Below, piece by piece: positions 8,335-14,214 of a stretch of DNA of 14,214 bases (the first letter of the stretch is position 1; each line of letters starts with the position of its first letter). Below the pieces are notes generated by a model that was given only the letters and a program-made list of their open reading frames with translations, made no database searches and was not told the origin of the DNA. The stretch spans positions 1 to 14,214 of the forward strand of contig CAYYOW010000055.1 in assembly GCA_964473395.1 (NCBI GenBank). Reading direction: 5' to 3'. This DNA comes from Sulfidibacterium sp964473395 (GTDB taxonomy: Bacteria; Bacteroidota; Bacteroidia; Bacteroidales; F082). Made by a program: the position numbers and the translations under genes.

Positions 8335-10668
8335 TTAATGAATAACCAGAATTTTTGTAACCATACTTTCGGTTCCGTCTCTGTTGGTAACAAAGACGAG
8401 ATAAACACCAGAGGAAACATGTACATGGTCAAACGTATTGCCATCCCACACGGCCTGTCCGCCTTCTGTTTTGGTTTCATAAACCAGGTTACCATAGCTA
8501 TCTGTAATTTTCACAGAGGCACCTGCAACAAGCCCTTTTATGGCAATGAGGCCGGTATAATTACGGCGCACAGGATTGGGGTAAGCATAAACATCCGAAT
8601 AGGTGTTGTTGCCGGGTGTGGCTGATCCGCGGTATGAAATTAGTCCTTTGTTGGTACCAATAAAAACTTCACCATTTTTGTCAATGGTAATCCCGGTTAT
8701 GTTGTTGGAAAGCAGCGGACTGTTTTCGCTGGTAAAATGGTGTATCTCTTTCAATCCGTCGGGCGAAAACAGAAAAATACCGGCTCTTTTTGTCCCCACC
8801 CATTTCCTGTTGCCACCATCCACGGCAATGGCAGTAACTGTTTCTGTAACAAGCAATATATCAGCAAGGCCCGTGCCATCATTCCGGGGAACTAAAATCT
8901 GTTGTGCATCGAAATTGGCACCCGGTTCAAAAATATTTCCCGGCGAATAAAATACGTTGATACCTTTGTCGGTTCCAACCCAGACCTCGCCATTGTTGTC
9001 GGTAGCAAACGAATAAACAATGCTGCCATGGATATTTCCGTTGCCACGGGAAGAATTCAGCACTTTCACCTGGTCATCTGATGGGTTATCCACAGTACCG
9101 TTATAATTGTACACGATGACCATGCCGTTGTTTCGCTTTTTTATCCAGATGTTATTATTTTTGTCAACCATAAGTGCACCCACATCTATGCTGCTGAGGC
9201 TGGCTCCGAGGTTAAAAGATTTCCAGGTTCTATCATTTTTCAGTACCGAAAGCAACCGCGGTGCACCAGAGTTGGCCACCCACAGATTGTGGTTAGCATC
9301 AAAATCAAGTCCACTCACCAAAACCAAAGCAGGGTTAGAACTCCAGGGTTGCAAAGTGCTGTTGTTCCGGGAATAAATCTTTGTGAGTTTTTGATTTTCA
9401 AACTTCAATATACCGGCCTGAAAAGTACCCACATAAACTATTTGAGGGTTAGCCGGATCAACTTTTACACAGACGGGATCGGTGATGCTGTCAAATGCGA
9501 TAGTGTTGCTATAATCTAAAGTTTTCCATTGTCCATTGTGGAAAGAGAAAACACCATCATGTATATAAGCTTTGCTCCAGTCGGACTGGTAACCACCAGG
9601 TACTACCCAAACAGCTTCACCACGTGCATCCAATCCAAACACATGAACACTTCCCGGTCCGTTGGGCTGTATCAGCTCCTGCGTGTTGTTCTGGTCGCGT
9701 GTTTTGAGTAAACCTTTGGTCATAGTGCCTATCCACACGTCTTTTTTCACATCGCCACTGGCAGCCAGCGGCTGAAAGTCAGTCGTGTTGGCTTTGTTCA
9801 CATAAAAAACTCTTTTCCCTGACTTGTCATAAGCTTCTACCCAATACCGGTTCACCAGCAGCAAGGCATCACCTTCGGCATTCAGCTGAAAATGGTGGCT
9901 GTGGTTAGAAGGTAAAAAATAGTTCCATCGGTGACCGTCGAAGGCATAAAGCGTGTCGCCATCCCAATTTCCGGAAGTGTAGTTGGTATAAATTTTACCA
10001 CCAAAAGCAGTGATAAGGTTATACGTTTGCTGCGGTACGGGAAGCCGGGTTTCCAAATGCCACTGCCGGTAATCGGCCGGATTGGTAGCATTCAGGTTAC
10101 TGAAATAGATACCTTTGGCTGTAGCGGCAAACAAAGCCGTGTCGTTGGCCGTTATGTCAAGCACGTTAAGTGTACTACCGTTGGCGCCGATGTAATAAGT
10201 ATCTTTTATTTCGTGCTTTTTCATATCGAGCACAACAATACCAAAACTACACGAGAGGTAAGCAAAATTATCCCTGAAAAAAATATTATTGATGGTTTTG
10301 ATACCGAGCATGTATTTATTAAAAATATCCGGAACATTGGTTACTTTTCCTTTATTATCAATCAAATCGATGTTGGCATCACTGTATGCTACCAGGAGTT
10401 GTCCGGATTTTTTATCATAATCTATTTTACTGATACCCAAATCATTCAACCCTTTTACCTTATCAAAAATAGAAATTTTATCATCTTTAAGATGGTAGGT
10501 AAACAGCGTATAGGGCGTAGCGGCGTAAACCAGTCCGGGGGTAACCGCCACATCTATCACTTCACTATAGGGCAGGTGTGTACGCCACTGGCCAATACCG
10601 GTTTGCGCCCGGATAGCAGCAGGGAATAGTAACAAGATTAAGAAGGAAAGGAGAAAATATTTTTTCAT
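8335..10668 (-). CDS. porZ: type IX secretion system surface protein PorZ
   Basis: A 777-residue exported protein. A signal peptide (KKYFLLSFLILLLF, then AAIRA-Q) precedes the family-typical opening IGQWRTHLPY. Two beta-propellers follow, with two-component-regulator-type blades such as NNGEVWVGTDKGINVF, GNRKWVGTKRAGIFLF and NGEVFIGTNKGL. The last 85 residues or so are a type IX sorting domain with YPNPV, VWDG, SSGVYLV and a terminal TKILVIH. In Porphyromonas gingivalis, PorZ is an outer-surface member of the attachment complex with PorU, PorV and PorQ. It binds A-LPS and is needed to anchor cargo. Its length matches that protein closely. I chose the ATG at 10668; the open frame extends five codons further to a TTG, but that adds charged residues before the signal peptide. 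The MORN gene lies 56 nt upstream and recO 17 nt downstream. Confidence 0.85.
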   Translation of the reverse strand: MKKYFLLSFLILLLFPAAIRAQTGIGQWRTHLPYSEVIDVAVTPGLVYAATPYTLFTYHLKDDKISIFDKVKGLNDLGISKIDYDKKSGQLLVAYSDANIDLIDNKGKVTNVPDIFNKYMLGIKTINNIFFRDNFAYLSCSFGIVVLDMKKHEIKDTYYIGANGSTLNVLDITANDTALFAATAKGIYFSNLNATNPADYRQWHLETRLPVPQQTYNLITAFGGKIYTNYTSGNWDGDTLYAFDGHRWNYFLPSNHSHHFQLNAEGDALLLVNRYWVEAYDKSGKRVFYVNKANTTDFQPLAASGDVKKDVWIGTMTKGLLKTRDQNNTQELIQPNGPGSVHVFGLDARGEAVWVVPGGYQSDWSKAYIHDGVFSFHNGQWKTLDYSNTIAFDSITDPVCVKVDPANPQIVYVGTFQAGILKFENQKLTKIYSRNNSTLQPWSSNPALVLVSGLDFDANHNLWVANSGAPRLLSVLKNDRTWKSFNLGASLSSIDVGALMVDKNNNIWIKKRNNGMVIVYNYNGTVDNPSDDQVKVLNSSRGNGNIHGSIVYSFATDNNGEVWVGTDKGINVFYSPGNIFEPGANFDAQQILVPRNDGTGLADILLVTETVTAIAVDGGNRKWVGTKRAGIFLFSPDGLKEIHHFTSENSPLLSNNITGITIDKNGEVFIGTNKGLISYRGSATPGNNTYSDVYAYPNPVRRNYTGLIAIKGLVAGASVKITDSYGNLVYETKTEGGQAVWDGNTFDHVHVSSGVYLVFVTNRDGTESMVTKILVIH

Positions 10669-10724
10669 AAAAATCAAACGCAAGATTAAAATAATTATTT
10701 GTTCATCAGCTACGGAAGACTCAT

Positions 10725-12242
10725 TTAGTGCATCTTCACCCCATCAACGTTCACCTCTTTTCCGAGCCGGTATGTAATGCTGATAATGATATTTCCCTCT
10801 TTATCGTACTTTTTCCAGTCACCGTTTTTGCGTCCCATACTGTAACTCCCCGACTCTTTTAGTTTCCCGTTTGGCCAGTTCCATTTGTGTTCGCCATTGG
10901 GTAAATCGTCTATAAATTTTCCTTCGTAAAACAAGGTACCATCGCTGTAATAATAACGACTCCAGCCGTTGCGCTGGCCATCGGCATACTGGATTACCTG
11001 TTTTACATCGCCCACAAGATAAACCCATTTACCCTCCTTTTTTCCTTCCATATATTCACCTTTGGTAATCACTTTACCATAGTTGTCATATTCAGTATAA
11101 GTACCATCTTCCTGCCCTTCGTAAAAATTTTCGGTACGCAAAAGTTTATTATCGGGATAATACCACATCCATACGCTGTCGGGGTCGCCATCAATATATT
11201 TTCCGGTTTCTTCCAAAGCGCCATTGGGATAATAATAGTTCCACAATCCGGTTTTTAAATCTTTGGTATAAAATCCGGCAGCTTTACGGCTGCCATCAAG
11301 ATAAAACTCTTTCCAGAAGCCTTCGCGTTGCCCGGCATCCGTAAAAATACCTTCACCTATCATCTTTCCATTTCTGAAAATGTAAGCCTTCTTCACTTTT
11401 CCCGACTCATTGTACTCGCGACGGATACCTTCCGGAAGCCCTTTTTTGTTGTAGGTGGCCTGCACCTTTATTTTTCCATCAGGATAGTAATCTGTACGTA
11501 CTTCTAATTGCGACAGGGCTTCTGCTTTCTTTTGCTTTTCACCATTGGTATATCTTTCAGTAGAAACCAGGTTTCCGGCTTTGTCATAAATTTTGAAATA
11601 TCCGTTTTTTAAACCGTGATTAAAAAATCCCACCAAACGGACTTTTTCATCAGGATAAAACCACATCCATCGGCCATCGGCCTGATGGTTAGTATCATAA
11701 CGATTGATACGTAGTCGTTTGTAAACATATCCTTTTTTGTATGTGATAATTTGAATAATACGGCCATCCGGCGCATATTCATATGCGATGCCGCTTTCCA
11801 AACCATCCTTAAACGGAATTTTCATCTTTACCTTTCCATTGGGATAGAGATAATAAGTGTAACCCTGTTTCACATCATTAACAAAATTTTCTTTAATCAC
11901 ATTTTGTCCCTGAAAGGTGATACGAAATCCGTTTTTCCTACCGTTCTTAAAGTTAATCTCCACCGTAAGGTGGCCTTTTTCATCATAAAATTTCCAAAGA
12001 CTGTCGAGTAGAAAATTTTTCCGGTTACCCTCCGATTTCAGTCGCCCGTTTTGATAATAGTTTTCCCAGTAGCCATCGGGTTTACCATTTTTCATGGTTC
12101 CTTTGCTGGAAATTTTCCCGTTGGGGTAATAAAAAATATTGTATCCGTTGGGATTAGTTTTAGCTTTCTGCTGCGCCAAAACAGGCATGGTCATCGCCAT
12201 CAAAAAAAAGATAAAAAAGAAATTCCGTACTGTTTTTACCAT
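10725..12242 (-). CDS. exported MORN_2-repeat protein
   Basis: A 505-residue protein with a signal peptide (KTVRNFFFIFFLMAMTMPVLA, cleaved before QQ). The rest is about 18 tandem repeats of 22-24 residues, of the form W-x-YYPNGK-(5)-G-x-Y-x-x-G-x-x-(D/N)G. Clear examples are FYYPNGKISSKG, YYYPNGALEETGKY and WNWPNGKLKESGSY. These are MORN-variant (MORN_2, YwqK-like) repeats, which fold as a beta-hairpin ladder and usually mediate binding. No catalytic domain and no type IX sorting domain are seen, so it is probably periplasmic. The start could also be the ATG at 12281, which adds 13 residues. I prefer 12242 because the signal peptide then begins at the N-terminus. It lies upstream of porZ on the same strand, which suggests an envelope role. 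YwqK-family database labels that say antitoxin are not supported here. Confidence 0.8.
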   Translation of the reverse strand: MVKTVRNFFFIFFLMAMTMPVLAQQKAKTNPNGYNIFYYPNGKISSKGTMKNGKPDGYWENYYQNGRLKSEGNRKNFLLDSLWKFYDEKGHLTVEINFKNGRKNGFRITFQGQNVIKENFVNDVKQGYTYYLYPNGKVKMKIPFKDGLESGIAYEYAPDGRIIQIITYKKGYVYKRLRINRYDTNHQADGRWMWFYPDEKVRLVGFFNHGLKNGYFKIYDKAGNLVSTERYTNGEKQKKAEALSQLEVRTDYYPDGKIKVQATYNKKGLPEGIRREYNESGKVKKAYIFRNGKMIGEGIFTDAGQREGFWKEFYLDGSRKAAGFYTKDLKTGLWNYYYPNGALEETGKYIDGDPDSVWMWYYPDNKLLRTENFYEGQEDGTYTEYDNYGKVITKGEYMEGKKEGKWVYLVGDVKQVIQYADGQRNGWSRYYYSDGTLFYEGKFIDDLPNGEHKWNWPNGKLKESGSYSMGRKNGDWKKYDKEGNIIISITYRLGKEVNVDGVKMH

Positions 12243-12259
12243 GGATACCTCAGGTTTTG

Positions 12260-12271
12260 CACAAATTTGTG
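12260..12271. promoter_or_regulatory. perfect palindrome upstream of the MORN gene
   Basis: CACAAATTTGTG is a perfect 12-bp palindrome ending 17 bp before the preferred MORN start at 12242. On the minus strand it contains CAAATTTG, one mismatch from the -7 consensus TAnnTTTG. A TTTC box lies 22 nt upstream of that (12295-12292). It could be an operator overlapping a weak promoter. If the MORN gene starts at 12281 instead, it lies inside the coding region. Confidence 0.35.
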
Positions 12272-12342
12272 ACTCTCTCATTGTTGTTATTGAAAATATG
12301 TGATTAGGTTATAATGTACACCAACCTGTCACTCACCATTCA

Positions 12343-12876
12343 CTATCTTCCCACAGTTTTACCTTTCAGCCGCCGGGTACTTTTTTGCAGATTATATTCA
12401 TCGTTTTTTATCAATTTCAACAATGCTTTACTGCTTTTGGGTTCAATGTAATAAACCAGTGTATCATACTTAACTTTTCCGTATCCCTGGCTCCATTTGC
12501 TGGCAGAAATTTGGTATTCACTATTGCTGTTCCGCACAAACCGCAAAAAACGGTTAGCACCATCCTCAAAAGCCACATTGATATAATTGCTTCCCTCACT
12601 AACAGCCACCCCCGGCGTTTTTTTCGGTATGATAATATTTTCTACATATTGACCGTTTTCAAAATTTATTTTTCCACGTGCCACTTTGGTATCAGCATAG
12701 CTTAAATTACGGCGAAGAATAATTTTTCTGGAATTGTAAAATTGAATTTTATCGATGCTGAGGTAGTTACTGTTCAAATTATTCCGCATATCTTGGGTAA
12801 AGTAGATGGTTTTGGAGCAGGAAGAAATCAACAGTAAAAAAGATAAGCCAAAAATAAGAGTAACTATTTTCTTCAT
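12343..12876 (-). CDS. small lipoprotein of unknown function
   Basis: A 177-residue predicted lipoprotein. A signal sequence, MKKIVTLIFGLSFLLL, runs into the lipobox ISSC with lipidated C20. The residues after it (SKTIYF) carry no obvious retention signal that I can interpret. The mature part alternates short hydrophobic and polar stretches, consistent with a beta-sandwich (VARGKINFENGQYVENIIIP, NYINVAFEDG, KYDTLVYYIEP). It ends in a basic tail, KSTRRLKGKTVGR. I do not recognise the family. The open frame extends two codons to a TTG at 12882 that overlaps the nadA stop. I chose the ATG at 12876 because it begins a normal MKK signal peptide, 2 nt after the nadA stop. It is almost certainly translated from the nadA transcript. 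Confidence 0.8.
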   Translation of the reverse strand: MKKIVTLIFGLSFLLLISSCSKTIYFTQDMRNNLNSNYLSIDKIQFYNSRKIILRRNLSYADTKVARGKINFENGQYVENIIIPKKTPGVAVSEGSNYINVAFEDGANRFLRFVRNSNSEYQISASKWSQGYGKVKYDTLVYYIEPKSSKALLKLIKNDEYNLQKSTRRLKGKTVGR

Positions 12877-12878
12877 AA

Positions 12879-13814
12879 TCAAATGATTTTTAGTTTTTTA
12901 GATATTTCAAGCATACGTTCAATGGGTTTACGTGCCTGTTCCATAACCTGTTTGTCCAGGGTGATAACAGGTGATTCGTTTTCCAAAGCCAAATATAGCT
13001 TTTCCATAGAATTAAGTTTCATATAAGGACAATCGTTACAGGCACAAGTTTCATCGGAAGGTACCACAAGGAATTCTTTTTCTGGCGACTGCAGGTACAT
13101 CTGGTACAAAATTCCGGTTTCAGTAGCCACGATGAATTTTTTGGCAGGATCTGTTTTGGTAAAATTCAATAAACCCGTAGTTGATCCCACGAAATCAGCA
13201 ATTTCCAGAATTTGCGGTTTACATTCCGGATGAGCTACAATTTTAGCATCCGGATGTTTTTCTTTCAGGTTGATGATTGCATCAACGGTCAGTATATCAT
13301 GTACTTCGCACGTACCATCCCAGAGAACCATATTACGGCCGGTCATACGGTTTACATAACCACCTAGATTGCGGTCGGGAGCAAAGATAATTTTCTGATC
13401 TTTGGGAAAAGATTCCACGAGCTTAACCGCATTACCGGAAGTACATATCACGTCCGATAGCGTTTTTATAGCCGCAGTGGTGTTGATATATGAAATTACG
13501 ATATGATCGGGATACTTCGCTTTGAAAGCAGCAAAATCGTCATACGGACACGAGTCGGCAAGGGAACATCCGGCTTCCAGGTCGGGCAAAACAACTTTGG
13601 TATCAGGATTGATAATTTTAGCTACCTCGGCCATAAAATGTACGCCGGCAAAAACGATAATGTCCACTTTGGCTTCGGCAGCTTTTTGCGCCAATCCCAA
13701 ACTGTCTCCAACATAATCTGCGATATCCTGGATTTCATCAATTTGATAATAGTGAGCTAAAATCAACGCATTTTTTTCTTTTTTTAACCTGTTTATCTCT
13801 TTTTTGTAATCCAT
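12879..13814 (-). CDS. nadA: quinolinate synthase
   Basis: A 311-residue NadA. It condenses iminoaspartate with dihydroxyacetone phosphate to give quinolinate for NAD biosynthesis, using an oxygen-sensitive [4Fe-4S] cluster. The motifs are ILAHYYQ near 18-24, GDSLGLA, GVHFMAE and DLEAGCSLADSCP. Further on come CTSGNAVKLV, PDRNLGGYVNR, HPEC (195-198) and ETCACNDCPYM. The cluster ligands are most likely C83, C169 and C262, by position relative to known family members. The length is typical of the short NadA type found in many Bacteroidota. No nadB or nadC lies in the window. The stop is followed after 2 nt by the lipoprotein ATG. A -7-like AAGATTTG lies 46 nt upstream of the start (13867-13860), but no matching -33 box is seen. 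Confidence 0.95.
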   Translation of the reverse strand: MDYKKEINRLKKEKNALILAHYYQIDEIQDIADYVGDSLGLAQKAAEAKVDIIVFAGVHFMAEVAKIINPDTKVVLPDLEAGCSLADSCPYDDFAAFKAKYPDHIVISYINTTAAIKTLSDVICTSGNAVKLVESFPKDQKIIFAPDRNLGGYVNRMTGRNMVLWDGTCEVHDILTVDAIINLKEKHPDAKIVAHPECKPQILEIADFVGSTTGLLNFTKTDPAKKFIVATETGILYQMYLQSPEKEFLVVPSDETCACNDCPYMKLNSMEKLYLALENESPVITLDKQVMEQARKPIERMLEISKKLKII

Positions 13815-14202
13815 ATTTTTCTTTTTAACTATTTACTCTTTATTAAGAAATTTTAATTTCAAATCTTATTATATATTATATGCTTGTTAGTATTGGTGGT
13901 TAAAAACAGATTAAAAATTAGCAATTGTCAATAACCTGTTTTTATGAACATCCAATTTACAATTCATTACCATATAAAACATTTTTAATCAACAGTTCAC
14001 GTAGGTTATTAACAAGTTGTTTATAATTTACAAATTTCATAAATTTTACTGTCATTTACCAACATTGGATGTTTATAAACCAGTAATACATTTTTATAAA
14101 ATTTCTGTTTTAAGCGTAACCTTTCGATGTTCGTTTTTTCGATGTTCATAACCTGCTACTTTTCATTTTTTATTCAACAAATTTACGCAGATATTAACAA
14201 CG
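13815..14202. other. AT-rich intergenic region with no convincing gene
   Basis: This spacer of about 390 bp upstream of nadA is strongly AT-rich and holds no convincing gene. Its main content is a set of short repeats, listed separately. It also includes the presumed nadA promoter on the minus strand and an 11-bp direct repeat, TTTCGATGTTC, at 14122-14132 and 14137-14147 (15-bp period). The octamer ATAACCTG occurs at 13931-13938 and 14148-14155. The arrangement is compatible with a replication-origin or multi-operator region. Confidence 0.6.
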
Positions 14203-14213
14203 ATGTTTGATAA
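13936..14213. repeat. cluster of TTATNAACA-like boxes in both orientations
   Basis: The 9-mer TTATNAACA occurs as TTATGAACA at 13942-13950 (+), TTATTAACA at 14006-14014 (+), TTATAAACA at 14018-14026 (-) and TTATGAACA at 14143-14151 (-). Two more copies are degenerate, at 14070-14078 and 14191-14199. Three share a longer core, (C/G)GATGTTYATAA, at 13942-13953 (-), 14067-14078 (+) and 14140-14151 (+). The pair at 14006-14026 forms a 21-bp imperfect palindrome. Arms 13936-13956 and 14064-14083 form an imperfect inverted repeat of about 20 bp. The boxes resemble, but do not match, the DnaA box TTATCCACA. Confidence 0.6.
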
Positions 14214-14214
14214 A
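14203..14214 (+). CDS. possible start of a rightward gene (partial)
   Basis: An ATG at 14203 opens a frame (M-F-D-K) that runs off the window. It follows the repeat cluster directly and would be transcribed divergently from nadA. Four codons cannot identify a product, and the ATG may be chance. Confidence 0.2.

Noticed and set aside
9931..10629. A 232-codon plus-strand open frame opposite porZ
   Set aside because: The porZ frame has a signal peptide, propeller blades and a sorting domain, while the antisense frame gives no recognisable protein.
10725..12242. Reading the MORN_2 protein as a toxin-antitoxin component
   Set aside because: The label comes from YwqK-family naming only. There is a signal peptide and no toxin gene nearby.
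12877..12882. A TTG start for the lipoprotein overlapping nadA
   Set aside because: The ATG two codons later begins a normal lipoprotein signal peptide.

Overview
The window looks like chromosomal DNA from a member of the Bacteroidota, most likely class Bacteroidia. The reasons are a PorZ-type surface protein carrying a type IX secretion sorting domain, a Bacteroidota-style promoter (TTTG-N20-TATCTTTG) in front of the histidine kinase gene, little sign of Shine-Dalgarno sequences, and AT-rich spacers. I see no tRNA, rRNA, insertion sequence, phage gene or CRISPR array.

Left part (1-2986): the last codons of a plus-strand gene may end at 54. A strong bidirectional terminator follows at 78-111. 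A minus-strand gene then encodes a soluble hybrid histidine kinase with three PAS domains, a HisKA/HATPase core and a C-terminal receiver. The 246-bp divergent spacer holds the kinase promoter and a separate inverted repeat next to the following plus-strand gene.

Centre (2987-7561): one very large plus-strand gene encodes a 1524-residue protein. It has an AMP-forming acyl-CoA synthetase (ANL) module at the N-terminus, about 780 residues of unassigned sequence in the middle, and a GNAT acyltransferase at the C-terminus. Part of the middle resembles a degenerate kinase-like fold. The usual catalytic lysine of the synthetase appears to be replaced by serine. This is the least ordinary gene in the window.

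Right part (7580-13814): five minus-strand genes are read in the order nadA, lipoprotein, MORN-repeat protein, porZ, recO. Gaps are 2, 100, 56 and 17 nt. nadA/lipoprotein and porZ/recO look co-transcribed. PorZ is part of the surface attachment complex of the type IX secretion system, and two exported proteins of unknown function are encoded upstream of it. NadA makes quinolinate for NAD, and RecO acts in recombinational repair, so the cluster mixes housekeeping and envelope functions.

Right edge (13815-14214): an AT-rich spacer of about 390 bp carries a family of TTATNAACA-like repeats in both orientations and a possible start codon at 14203. This could be an origin-like or regulatory region, but the next gene lies outside the window.
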